This document shows positions 1 through 8,544 of a stretch of 33,590 bases of DNA, piece after piece. The position numbers and the translations under genes were made by a program. Origin of the DNA: an uncultured Bacteroidales bacterium (GTDB lineage: Bacteria > Bacteroidota > Bacteroidia > Bacteroidales > Bacteroidaceae); contig CADCIO010000034.1 of the NCBI GenBank assembly GCA_902801475.1, positions 1 to 33,590 on the forward strand, read 5' to 3'. The notes under the pieces are model-generated. The model ran no database searches. It saw only the letters and a list, made by a program, of their open reading frames with translations, and had not been told where the DNA came from. Each line of letters opens with the position of its first letter. Position 1 is the first letter of the stretch.

Positions 1-1
1 A

Positions 2-1477
2 CACTGCTGCCACAACGACGAACTGCTGAACGGTATCCTGAAAAAGGAATGGGATTGGGATGGCGCCCTTATCAGTGACTGGGGTGGCACCACCAATACG
101 TTGGAAGCTGCCACTGGCGGCTTGGACATCGAGATGGGTACCTATACCGACGGCAAGACCAAGGAAAGTGAATTTGGCTATGAACAATACCATTTGGGTA
201 ATCCTTTCGAGAAACTCATCAACGAGGGCACTGTGCCTATGTCTGTGCTGGACGAGAAGGCAAGTCGTGTCCTGCGCACCATCTTCCGTACTTCCATGAA
301 TCCTAAGAAGGTAATTGGTAGTCAGTGCTCGGAGGCTCATTATGAGGTGTGCCGTCAGATTGGTGAGGAAGGTATCATCCTCTTGAAGAACGACAGAAAC
401 ATCCTGCCATTGGATGCATCGAAATACAACAACATTTTGGTTGTAGGCGAGAATGCCACACGTTCGTTGACACAAGGTGGCGGTTCTTCAGAACTGAAGA
501 CCCTGCGCGACATCAGTCCTTTGGAGGCGCTGAAAAAATGTTATGAGATAAAGGTGGACTATGCCCAGGGCTACTATTCAGGACGTGCGATGTACGACCG
601 CGTGGAACGCCTTGACGCCAAGAAGCAGGCTGAACTCAAAGCTGAGGCTCTGGAACAAGCGAAGAGTGCCGACCTCATCATCTTCATCGGAGGTCTGAAC
701 AAGAACACACGTCAGGACTGCGAGAATGGTGACCGCGAAGGCTATGATCTACCTTATGGCCAGAACGAGTTGATTGCAGAACTTGCGAAGATTCAGAAGA
801 ACATCATCGTGGTGACGTTTGGTGGCAATCCCTATGCTATGCCTTGGTTAAAGGATGTGGCAGGACTGGTTCATTGCTGGTATCTGGGCAGTGAGGCTGG
901 TACAGCACTCACCAATGTACTGAGCGGAAACGTATGTCCAAGTGGAAAACTGCCTGTGACCATTGCTCAGAAGTATGAGGACTACCCCTATGTGCAATAC
1001 GGCAAGGAGGCCTATCCTGGTGTGAACAAGGAGGTATATTACAAGGAGGACATCTTCGTGGGCTACCGTCACTTTGCCACCAACAACGTCAAACCACTCT
1101 TCCCCTTTGGCTTCGGACTGAGCTACACCACCTTCGCCTATGGTAAACCCACTGCTACCATAGAGGGCGATAACGTCATCGTGCAGACCACCATCACCAA
1201 CACTGGTAAGGTGGCAGGCAAGGAGATTGCACAGGTCTATATCACAGCACCCAAGAGCGACCTCCCACGTGCTGCCAAGGAACTGAAAGGCTTTGCCAAG
1301 ACTCAGCTCCTCGAACCTGGCGAAAGCGAGACCATCCGAATCAACATCCCCAAAGAGGAACTCAAATATTACGATGAGACCCAGCATGGATGGGCGCTCA
1401 CAGAAGGTACTTACACCATCAATGTAGGTGCCAACGTCAATGACATCAAAGGTAAAGTAAATGTAACTCTTAACTGA
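2..1477 (+). CDS. Glycoside hydrolase family 3 (beta-glucosidase-like), 5' end missing
   Basis: Only the C-terminal part is present. The reading frame is already open at the window edge and runs from base 2 without a start, so the 458-residue version beginning at base 101 is an internal Met. The first residues contain the GH3 nucleophile motif ALISDWGG, with the catalytic Asp encoded at 77-79. The GH3 C-terminal alpha/beta domain follows (EEGIILLKNDRNILPL), then the motif PFGFGLSYTTF and a terminal fibronectin-III-like domain. GH3 enzymes release terminal beta-linked glucose or xylose from oligosaccharides. In Bacteroidota they are usually periplasmic, but the signal peptide lies outside the window. 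The stop codon overlaps the next start by one base, so it is probably co-transcribed with the plug-protein gene. The family is certain; the exact sugar specificity cannot be read. Confidence 0.93.
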   Translation, partial: HCCHNDELLNGILKKEWDWDGALISDWGGTTNTLEAATGGLDIEMGTYTDGKTKESEFGYEQYHLGNPFEKLINEGTVPMSVLDEKASRVLRTIFRTSMNPKKVIGSQCSEAHYEVCRQIGEEGIILLKNDRNILPLDASKYNNILVVGENATRSLTQGGGSSELKTLRDISPLEALKKCYEIKVDYAQGYYSGRAMYDRVERLDAKKQAELKAEALEQAKSADLIIFIGGLNKNTRQDCENGDREGYDLPYGQNELIAELAKIQKNIIVVTFGGNPYAMPWLKDVAGLVHCWYLGSEAGTALTNVLSGNVCPSGKLPVTIAQKYEDYPYVQYGKEAYPGVNKEVYYKEDIFVGYRHFATNNVKPLFPFGFGLSYTTFAYGKPTATIEGDNVIVQTTITNTGKVAGKEIAQVYITAPKSDLPRAAKELKGFAKTQLLEPGESETIRINIPKEELKYYDETQHGWALTEGTYTINVGANVNDIKGKVNVTLN

Positions 1478-2730
1478 TGCAACATCTCTTCAAAATCCTT
1501 CTCATCTCATTAGCCCTCCCCTTTTGGAGGCTAGAGGGCTATGCCCAAGAGAATATCACCTTTTCTCCTCGCATCAAGACCTTGCAGGTGAAGGTGGATG
1601 GCGAATGGAACTCGCCTTCTGTGGTGTTGCTGAGTCGTGGGCATCATGTGGAAATCAGCTTTGACGACCTACAACCGCAGTATCAGCGATACACCTATAC
1701 CATCACACACTGTAATGCAAACTGGACACCCAGCGACCTGCTGACCAGCGAGTACATGACAGGTTTTGAAGAACAACGCATCAACGACTACGAACCTGCC
1801 ATCGGCACAGAAATGCACTACTGCCACTATTGGCTGACCTTGCCGAATGAGGACACGCAATTGCTGGTGTCGGGCAACTACCGTCTGAACATCTTCGAGG
1901 ACGGAGAGGCCGAACCGATTGCACAGGCATCCTTCTCTGTATTGGAACCTCGTGTGGGTGTCGAGATAGAAGTGACTGCCAATACAGACATCGACACCTA
2001 CGATTCCCATCAGCAGGTGAACTTCTCTGTCACCCACAGGGGCTATTCCATGAGCAATCCTGTGAACGAACTGAAATATATCGTGCGACAAAACCGCCGA
2101 TGGGACAATCACGTGGAAGATCTGCGTCCTACACTGATGCAGGTGGACAAGCTCATCTTCAACCATAACCGTGCCCTCATCTTCCCTGCTGGCAATGAAT
2201 ACCGCCGTTTCGAGATTCTGGATGAGTATGTGCCGACCATGCGGGTAGAACATATGGAGTATGATGACACCTACTACCATGCTGTGCTCTTCACTGATGA
2301 ACAACGCATCAATTACCTGTATGACGAAGACCAGAATGGGCGTTACTATGTGCGCAATGATGAAAACTACAACAACGACACGGAAAGCGACTATTTCTTT
2401 ACGCATTTCACATTGCAGATGCCGAAGGTGCCTGGAGGTGAAGTGTATCTGTTTGGCAACCTGACCAACAACCGCATGGAGGAGGCTTACAAGATGGAAT
2501 ACAACCTCATCGACCATCAATATGAGCTGATGACACCCTTGAAGACAGGCTCCTATAATTATATGTACCTGTTCAAACGTGATGGGGAGGACGTGGGGCT
2601 GACACAACCTTGTGAGGGTGACTTCCATCAGACCGAGAATGAGTATGAGGTGTATGTCTATCATCGTCCCTTCGGAACGAGATACGACAAATTGGTGGGA
2701 TTTAAGAAGTACAATTTTAAAGGACATTAA
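1477..2730 (+). CDS. Type IX secretion system plug protein (DUF5103 family)
   Basis: This 417-residue protein has an N-terminal signal peptide (roughly residues 1-23, ending near YAQ). The mature sequence begins NITFSPRIKTLQVKVDGEW and matches my memory of the DUF5103/T9SS plug family: two beta-rich domains, with THCNANWTPSDL near residue 78 and a C-terminal region containing VYLFGNLTNNRMEEAY and GSYNYMYLF. In the family, the plug protein occupies the periplasmic side of the SprA translocon pore of the type IX secretion system. No other T9SS gene is in the window, so it sits apart from the core machinery, which is common in Bacteroidota. The ATG overlaps the GH3 stop by one base. The next gene starts within a few bases of its stop. 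Confidence 0.85.
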   Translation: MQHLFKILLISLALPFWRLEGYAQENITFSPRIKTLQVKVDGEWNSPSVVLLSRGHHVEISFDDLQPQYQRYTYTITHCNANWTPSDLLTSEYMTGFEEQRINDYEPAIGTEMHYCHYWLTLPNEDTQLLVSGNYRLNIFEDGEAEPIAQASFSVLEPRVGVEIEVTANTDIDTYDSHQQVNFSVTHRGYSMSNPVNELKYIVRQNRRWDNHVEDLRPTLMQVDKLIFNHNRALIFPAGNEYRRFEILDEYVPTMRVEHMEYDDTYYHAVLFTDEQRINYLYDEDQNGRYYVRNDENYNNDTESDYFFTHFTLQMPKVPGGEVYLFGNLTNNRMEEAYKMEYNLIDHQYELMTPLKTGSYNYMYLFKRDGEDVGLTQPCEGDFHQTENEYEVYVYHRPFGTRYDKLVGFKKYNFKGH

Positions 2731-2735
2731 GTGTG

Positions 2736-5573
2736 ATGATAACGTCAATGAGAACAATCTTAATCACTCTATTACTGGCACTGCCTTGCTACGGCAATTC
2801 GCAGAGTCTGCAGAGTCAATTAACCACATGGGCAGAGAAATATACCCGTTATGATGCCAACATCAAACCTTCCACAGTGGTGTCGTGCGATATAGACAAT
2901 GAGAATGAGCGTATCCGCATCGTGTTGGGTGGCGGTTTCCAAGAACAGCATTTCACACCAGAAGTGGTGGAGCGTGTCTATCAGGACATCCGCTCTTTCC
3001 TGCCTGCAGGACAAAAGAAATATGATGTCGTGGTGGAGACGGATGGACGAGCCATCGAAGACTTGGTACCTAACTTCTTCAGGAAAGGGAAGAAAGACCC
3101 TTCACGACTCATGGGAGAGACCTACAAAGGGGAACCTTGGGTGAAGAATATCTCCCGACCTTATACTGCCATCAAGGGATTGGAGGGAAACCACATCGCC
3201 CTGTGGCAAAGTCATGGACGTTATTACCGACAGGAAAAGGATGACTGGTATTGGCAACGTCCCCGCCTATTCTGCACCACCGAAGACCTCTTCTCACAGA
3301 CGTTTGTCGTTCCTTTCATCATCCCCATGCTACAGAATGCAGGGGCTGTGGTCTTCACACCCCGCGAACGGGATTACCAAACCCATGAGGTCATCGTGGA
3401 TAATGACCAACCCCACAAGAATGGCAACTACCTCGAGTCGTTCAAACGCATACAAAAGAAACTGAAATGGCAAAAGGCTGAAGGACATGGATTTGCACAA
3501 TACAAAACAGTGTATGAGTCGTGTGACTCACCTTTCACTGACGGTACTGCCCGTTATGTACCCACCGTCTCTTCACCCAAGGATGAGGGCATAGCGCAAT
3601 GGATTCCGAACATCCCTGAAGAGGGCAAATATGCAGTCTATGTGACCTACCCCACCTGCAAGGATGCGGTCGATGATGCCACTTACACAGTCCATCACAA
3701 GGGTGGAACAACCCAGTTCAAAGTGAACCAGCAGATGGGTGGTGGCACATGGGTCTATCTCGGCACCTTCGAATTTGATGAGGGCGAACACAACTATGGT
3801 ATGGTGTCACTGTCCAACCTGAGTCGTCACAAAGGTGTGATTAGTGCCGATGCCGTACGTTTTGGTGGCGGTATGGGCAATATCGTACCAGAGGGGCATA
3901 ACGGCAGTGTACGACCTTCTGGCTTACCACGTTGGGCAGAAGCTGCCAAGTATAGCGTACAGTGGTATGGCTTTCCATATCGCATTCATACTGAACCATT
4001 TGGCGACAACGACTACAACAATGACATCAACGCACGTTCTGCTGCCATCAACTACCTTTCTGGTGGTTCCGTCACCAATCCTACACGGGAGGATGGACTC
4101 AAAGTGCCACTTGACATCTCTGTGGCATTCCACACCGATGCCGGGGTGAAGACCGATGATGCCTTTGTGGGTTCATTGGGTGTCTATATGACAGATTTCA
4201 ACGAGGGTAAGACTGGTGCAGGCATGGACCGATATGTGTCGCGCGACCTCATCAGCATGTTCCTCACCAACTTCACCACCGACCTGAAGAAATACAACTG
4301 GCAAGTGCGCCAACTCTGGAACCGAAACTATGGTGAGGCTCGTGCGCCCATGCCTCCTGCCTGCATCCTCGAGATGCTCTCTCACCAGAACTTTGCCGAT
4401 ATGCGCATGGCCTACGACCCACATTTCAAGTTCGACCTCTCACGCTCGGTCTATAAGACCATTGTGAAGTATATCGCCACACTCTACAAACGCGATTATG
4501 TCATCCAACCCTTGCCTGTCGAGAACTTCTCTATCACGTTGAATGAGGCTCAACACACAGCCACCCTATCGTGGTCGCCTGTGGATGATCCACTCGAACC
4601 CACAGCGAAAGCCAAAGAGTATATCATCTATACCCAACGTGGTCATCACAGCTTCGATAACGGCATTATCGTCAAGGGAACATCTCACACCATTGAACTC
4701 AATCAAAATATTGTTTACTCATTCAAAATCACTGCATTAAATGAAGGTGGTGAGAGTTTTCCTTCAGAAACACTTTCGTGTGGCATCTCCTCTAACAACA
4801 AGGGTACGGTACTGGTGGTCAACGCCTTCTCCCGACTCGAAGGGCCACAGGTCATCAACACTTCCACCACCTGTGGATTCGACCTCGATGCCGACCCTGG
4901 CGTACCCTATGGTGCCTACACCGGTTTCTGTGGCAGACAACGCTACTTCGATCGTTCCAAAGCTGGCAGTGAAGCCTCCGATGGACTCGGTATGAGCGGT
5001 ATGGAATTAGAAGGACAGATGATGATGGGCAACACCTTCGACTACCCCGTCATTCATGGTCATGCCATCTTACTCACAGGCAACCACTCCTTCACCTCCT
5101 GCAGCGAACAAGCCCTGCTCGATGGTAAAATCGCCCTCTCCGACTACCCCATCATCGACCTTATCTATGGTACCCAAAAGCAGTTCAACAGCCGTACCAA
5201 CACCCTCGTCGAAGACTACTACAATAAGGGCGGTAAAATCCTCCTGAGTGCAGCCAACCCCGGCTGTCCCTCCATCGGCGGCACCGTCACCTCACAACTC
5301 TCACCTATCACCTATCAACTATCAACTATAAGTGGTTGTGGTCTCACTTTCGACATCTACCGTTCCATGAATCCTCATAGCTACTGCGTACCTTCCCCGT
5401 CAGTACTCACCCCCACTGACCCTGCCTTTGCCATTCTCACCTATGCCAATGGCACCTACGCAGCTATTGCCCAACAACAGCGTTTCGTCCGTCTCGGTTT
5501 TCCGCTCGAAAGCATCACCGACCGCAAGAAACTCAACGCTCTCACCAAAGCATTCCTCACGTTCCTCGAATAA
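2736..5573 (+). CDS. Secreted amidase-fold protein with golvesin-like insert and FN3 domain (often annotated 'xanthan lyase')
   Basis: About 945 residues. A signal peptide (ILITLLLALPCYGNSQS) supports ATG 2736 or ATG 2748; GTG 2733 is also open. The first ~570 residues look like a zinc-dependent N-acetylmuramoyl-L-alanine amidase (Amidase_3) fold. Candidate metal ligands and catalytic residues are His160 (WQSHGRYY), Glu183 (TEDLFSQTF), His466 (AFHTDAG) and Glu546 (ILEMLSHQNF). Between the first Glu and the second His sits a golvesin C-terminal-like beta domain (about residues 255-378). An FN3 domain follows near 600-690. The last ~250 residues (GTVLVVNAFSRLEGP through GFPLESI) resemble the alpha/beta domain of proteins labelled xanthan lyase. 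The likely role is secreted or periplasmic peptidoglycan or polymer hydrolysis; the substrate is unknown. A heptamer repeat is translated within the C-terminal domain (5294-5328). Confidence 0.75.
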   Translation: MITSMRTILITLLLALPCYGNSQSLQSQLTTWAEKYTRYDANIKPSTVVSCDIDNENERIRIVLGGGFQEQHFTPEVVERVYQDIRSFLPAGQKKYDVVVETDGRAIEDLVPNFFRKGKKDPSRLMGETYKGEPWVKNISRPYTAIKGLEGNHIALWQSHGRYYRQEKDDWYWQRPRLFCTTEDLFSQTFVVPFIIPMLQNAGAVVFTPRERDYQTHEVIVDNDQPHKNGNYLESFKRIQKKLKWQKAEGHGFAQYKTVYESCDSPFTDGTARYVPTVSSPKDEGIAQWIPNIPEEGKYAVYVTYPTCKDAVDDATYTVHHKGGTTQFKVNQQMGGGTWVYLGTFEFDEGEHNYGMVSLSNLSRHKGVISADAVRFGGGMGNIVPEGHNGSVRPSGLPRWAEAAKYSVQWYGFPYRIHTEPFGDNDYNNDINARSAAINYLSGGSVTNPTREDGLKVPLDISVAFHTDAGVKTDDAFVGSLGVYMTDFNEGKTGAGMDRYVSRDLISMFLTNFTTDLKKYNWQVRQLWNRNYGEARAPMPPACILEMLSHQNFADMRMAYDPHFKFDLSRSVYKTIVKYIATLYKRDYVIQPLPVENFSITLNEAQHTATLSWSPVDDPLEPTAKAKEYIIYTQRGHHSFDNGIIVKGTSHTIELNQNIVYSFKITALNEGGESFPSETLSCGISSNNKGTVLVVNAFSRLEGPQVINTSTTCGFDLDADPGVPYGAYTGFCGRQRYFDRSKAGSEASDGLGMSGMELEGQMMMGNTFDYPVIHGHAILLTGNHSFTSCSEQALLDGKIALSDYPIIDLIYGTQKQFNSRTNTLVEDYYNKGGKILLSAANPGCPSIGGTVTSQLSPITYQLSTISGCGLTFDIYRSMNPHSYCVPSPSVLTPTDPAFAILTYANGTYAAIAQQQRFVRLGFPLESITDRKKLNALTKAFLTFLE
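5294..5328 (+). repeat. Heptamer tandem repeat inside the amidase/golvesin gene
   Basis: Four consecutive 7-bp units (TCACCTA twice, then TCAACTA twice) occupy 5301-5328, and a related unit (ACAACTC) precedes them. The tract is translated as part of SQLSPITYQLSTIS in a C-terminal loop. The units resemble heptamers found between genes elsewhere in this window. Confidence 0.75.
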
Positions 5574-5597
5574 CGCTAACCCCTAAACGCTCAACAA
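5571..5597 (+). repeat. Degenerate heptamer tract between the amidase-like gene and ygiQ
   Basis: From the stop codon to the ygiQ start, the sequence can be parsed as TAACGC, TAACCCC, TAAACGC and TCAACAA. This resembles the 7-bp family seen at 6393 and 7463, but the agreement is loose and could be chance. Confidence 0.35.
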
Positions 5598-7465
5598 TGT
5601 TCCTACCCACCACCAAAAAAGAACTCGAACGCCTCGGCTGGGACTCTCTCGATGTCATCATCTTCTCAGGCGATGCCTACATTGACCACCCCTCTTTTGC
5701 AGCGGCGGTCATCGGTCGTATTCTGGAGGCGGAAGGACTTCATGTGGCGATAGTTCCCCAACCCGACTGGCATGGTGACTATCGTGACTTCAAGAAACTG
5801 GGGCGCCCGCGACTCTTCTTCGCCATTGCCCCTGGAGCGATGGATTCGATGGTGAACAAATACACCGCCAACAAACGCCTGCGTTCCGAAGATGCCTATT
5901 CACCTGACGGTCGTCATGACCTCCGTCCTGAATACCCCACCATCGTTTATACGCGTATCCTCAAGGAACTCTACCCAGATGTACCTGTCGTCATTGGTGG
6001 CATCGAAGCCAGCCTGCGCCGACTCACCCATTACGACTATTGGCAAGACAAGCTGCTTCCATCCATCCTGCTACCTTCGGGAGCCGACCTCCTCATTTAT
6101 GGCATGGGCGAGAAACCCATGATTTCTTTGGCACAGCTTCTGGTGGAACAGGACTGCGAGATTGACGTCAAGATGTTCCGCAACCTCATGGCACGCTTCC
6201 CTCAGAAACAGACCGTCTCTCTCCTACCTAAAAACGATATCCCTGGCGGCATCCGTCCCGATGACATCCTCCTGCATAGCCATGAAGAATGTCTGCGCAA
6301 CAAGCGTGCACAAGCAGAGAATTTCCGCCATATCGAGGAAGAATCGAATAAGTATCAGGCGAAGCGCATCATCCAAGAGCAAGGAACACCTCCTACTTCT
6401 AACCTCTTACCTCTAACCTCTCTCTATGCCGTCGTCAACCCACCCTATCAGCCTCTCACACAAGACGAGCTGGATCACTCCTTCGACCTTCCCTACACCC
6501 GTTTGCCGCATCCTAAATACAAGGGCAAGCGCATTCCTGCCTACGAAATGATCAAGTTCTCCGTGTGTCTGCATCGTGGATGCTTTGGCGGTTGTGCTTT
6601 CTGCACCATCTCTGCCCATCAGGGCAAATTCATCACCTCACGCAGCAAGGAGAGCATCCTCAAGGAGGTCAAGGCCATCACCCAGTTGCCCGACTTCAAA
6701 GGTTACCTCAGTGACCTCGGTGGTCCCTCTGCCAACATGTACGCCATGCACGGCAAGAACCTCGACCTGTGTCACCAATGCAAACGTCCCTCCTGCATCC
6801 ATCCCAACGTATGCAAGAACCTCAACACCGACCACTCCGCCCTGCTCGACATCTACCATGCGGTGGACAAACTCCCGGGCATCAAGAAGAGTTTCATCGG
6901 TTCAGGCGTCCGCTACGACCTCCTGCTTCACGACACTGGCGACGAGCGCATCAACCGCATCAACCGTCAATACACTGAGGAACTCATCACCAAGCATGTC
7001 AGTGGCCGTCTGAAAGTGGCACCCGAACACACCTCCGACCGTGTGCTCGGTATCATGCGTAAACCTTCTTTCCAGCTATTTTACGACTTCAAGCGCATCT
7101 TCGACGAACTCAATCGTCGCAAGAACCTGCACCAGCAAATCATCCCCTACTTCATCAGTTCACACCCAGGCTGCACAGCCGAAGATATGGCAGAACTCGC
7201 CGCACTGACCAAAGACCTCAACTTCCAGCTCGAACAAGTGCAGGACTTCACTCCCACCCCTATGACCGTCTCTACCGAGACCTGGTACACCGGTCTCCAT
7301 CCCTACACCCTCCAACCCGTCTGGTCAGCCAAGACACAAAAAGAAAAGCTTGCCCAGCGTCAATTCTTCTTCTGGTACAAGCCCTCCGAACGTCAAAACA
7401 TCCTCCGTCTTCTTCGTCAGATGGGTCGCCCCGACCTCATCCGCAAGCTCTTTGGTTCCCGCTAA
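5597..7465 (+). CDS. ygiQ: YgiQ family radical SAM protein
   Basis: This 622-residue protein has the YgiQ architecture. The N-terminal cobalamin-binding-like domain (UPF0313) carries DVIIFSGDAYIDHPSF and VVIGGIEASLRRLTHYDYW. The radical SAM core has CFGGCAFC, whose Cys329, Cys333 and Cys336 form the CxxxCxxC ligands for the 4Fe-4S cluster. The family C-terminal domain holds additional Cys residues (CHQCKRPSCIHPNVC). The reaction is not established for this family. The start ATG 5597 begins with the conserved residues MFLPTTKKEL. Around residue 266-278, where homologues normally run straight into a VNPP motif, there is an extra TSNLLPLTSL segment encoded by a heptamer repeat. The gene follows the amidase-like gene by 23 bp and converges on the BASS transporter. 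Confidence 0.93.
   Translation: MFLPTTKKELERLGWDSLDVIIFSGDAYIDHPSFAAAVIGRILEAEGLHVAIVPQPDWHGDYRDFKKLGRPRLFFAIAPGAMDSMVNKYTANKRLRSEDAYSPDGRHDLRPEYPTIVYTRILKELYPDVPVVIGGIEASLRRLTHYDYWQDKLLPSILLPSGADLLIYGMGEKPMISLAQLLVEQDCEIDVKMFRNLMARFPQKQTVSLLPKNDIPGGIRPDDILLHSHEECLRNKRAQAENFRHIEEESNKYQAKRIIQEQGTPPTSNLLPLTSLYAVVNPPYQPLTQDELDHSFDLPYTRLPHPKYKGKRIPAYEMIKFSVCLHRGCFGGCAFCTISAHQGKFITSRSKESILKEVKAITQLPDFKGYLSDLGGPSANMYAMHGKNLDLCHQCKRPSCIHPNVCKNLNTDHSALLDIYHAVDKLPGIKKSFIGSGVRYDLLLHDTGDERINRINRQYTEELITKHVSGRLKVAPEHTSDRVLGIMRKPSFQLFYDFKRIFDELNRRKNLHQQIIPYFISSHPGCTAEDMAELAALTKDLNFQLEQVQDFTPTPMTVSTETWYTGLHPYTLQPVWSAKTQKEKLAQRQFFFWYKPSERQNILRLLRQMGRPDLIRKLFGSR
6393..6420 (+). repeat. Heptamer tandem repeat inside ygiQ
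   Basis: Four 7-bp units, CTACTTC, TAACCTC, TTACCTC and TAACCTC, run in tandem. The same units make up the intergenic tract at 7463-7525 just past the gene end. The copy is in frame and encodes about ten residues just upstream of the conserved VNPP motif. Confidence 0.8.
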
Positions 7466-7525
7466 CCTCTTACCTCTTATTTCTCACCTCTTACCTCTAA
7501 CTTCTTACCTCTAATTTCTCCTCTC
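7463..7525 (+). repeat. Nine-unit heptamer tract at the ygiQ/BASS convergent junction
   Basis: Starting with the ygiQ stop codon, nine 7-bp units fit a TNAYYTC-like pattern: TAACCTC, TTACCTC, TTATTTC, TCACCTC, TTACCTC, TAACTTC, TTACCTC, TAATTTC, TCCTCTC. The tract fills the gap between the convergent genes and continues over the stop codon of the BASS gene at 7511-7513. Confidence 0.85.
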
Positions 7526-8461
7526 CCTCCACAACTGCCACGAGTTCACCACATTGTGCCATATCGAATAAAACCCACCAGCCAATGCTGTCACGGGGTT
7601 CAGGAACGTGTACCCCATCCATATCGCAAACACCGTGTTCTTCTGTCCGAGGCTCTGCGTACCCGCTACAGGTTCCCCATGTTTACGTCCAATCAATCTT
7701 CCCAGAACGAACTGCGCCACACAACAAACGAGTGATGCCAGCGCAATGCCCAGCATCGTCCAGAATCCCTCCTCACTATGCACCAACGCCTTCACCGACA
7801 CACCAATGGCCAACGACAGCGACACTGCCCACAGGTTGAACGCCAAGTTTGGCTGACGTAAGATGAATGCATGGAACTTCGGGAACAGATGCCGCACGAA
7901 CCATGCCACCACCAGCGGCATGATCAGCAGCGGGAACACCTTCGCCAAAATCAATAGGAATGCCATCTCGAACGTCATTCCCAATGTGCCACTCTCATGC
8001 AAGAACGGCACCATCGCAGGCACCAACAGCGACACCGCCATATTGATCAAACACGTATAACTCACCACCACATTCGCATTTCCATGCAACCTCGTCGTCA
8101 CCACCGCTGCCGCCGTTGCCGTAGGACAAATCATACAGATCATCGCACTCTCCATCACCACACGCCCCGCCATATCCGGCATCCACACAATCAGCAATCC
8201 CATCACCACGAAGCTCACCACCTGAATCGCCAACAACTCCAGCATCCATGCACGCGGCTTCAGTTCCTTGATGCTCATCCGACAAAAACTCACAAACAAC
8301 ATACAAAACAGCAACGCAGGCTGAACATACCCAATCGCCCTGTTCACCACCTCATGCGTCCCGTCCAGCGCAGGAATATTCACATAGATATAATATTCCG
8401 CCACACCAACCGCCATCGCAATCGGCAACATCCAATTCTTCAAGAAACCAATGACTCTCAT
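7511..8461 (-). CDS. Bile acid:sodium symporter (BASS) family transporter
   Basis: About 316 residues with roughly nine or ten hydrophobic helices spanning nearly the whole length, as in the BASS superfamily. Family features include ICPTATAAAVVTTRLHG in the core region and the adjacent segment VVSYTCLINMAVSLLVPAMVPFL. It is an inner-membrane, probably sodium-coupled carrier of an organic anion; the substrate cannot be inferred. I chose ATG 8461 (MRVIGFLKNW) over the upstream ATG 8500 because a promoter core lies at 8488-8495, inside the longer version. The C-terminal RERRN and the stop fall within a heptamer repeat tract, so the last residues may be repeat-derived. It diverges from queH. Confidence 0.85.
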   Translation of the reverse strand: MRVIGFLKNWMLPIAMAVGVAEYYIYVNIPALDGTHEVVNRAIGYVQPALLFCMLFVSFCRMSIKELKPRAWMLELLAIQVVSFVVMGLLIVWMPDMAGRVVMESAMICMICPTATAAAVVTTRLHGNANVVVSYTCLINMAVSLLVPAMVPFLHESGTLGMTFEMAFLLILAKVFPLLIMPLVVAWFVRHLFPKFHAFILRQPNLAFNLWAVSLSLAIGVSVKALVHSEEGFWTMLGIALASLVCCVAQFVLGRLIGRKHGEPVAGTQSLGQKNTVFAIWMGYTFLNPVTALAGGFYSIWHNVVNSWQLWRERRN

Positions 8462-8487
8462 ACGTTCTATTTTCAACTTTCCAGCCG

Positions 8488-8495
8488 CAAAGTTA
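8488..8495 (-). promoter_or_regulatory. Bacteroidota -7 promoter core for the BASS gene
   Basis: TAACTTTG on the minus strand matches TAnnTTTG and lies about 27 bases upstream of ATG 8461. No clear -33 TTG is visible. It argues against the longer BASS start. Confidence 0.6.
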
Positions 8496-8517
8496 CACAT
8501 TATTCATAAAAAACTCG

Positions 8518-8525
8518 TAACTTTG
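8518..8525 (+). promoter_or_regulatory. Bacteroidota -7 promoter core for queH
   Basis: TAACTTTG on the plus strand matches TAnnTTTG and lies about 20 bases upstream of the queH ATG, giving a short leader. It is divergent from the BASS promoter, 30 bases away start to start. Confidence 0.6.
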
Positions 8526-8544
8526 TCCTCAGAAACCCAAACCG

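Noticed and set aside
1669..2757. 362-residue open frame on the minus strand opposite the T9SS plug gene
   Set aside because: It lies antisense to a clearly recognised protein, has no family motifs, and its composition is that of a complement of real coding sequence.
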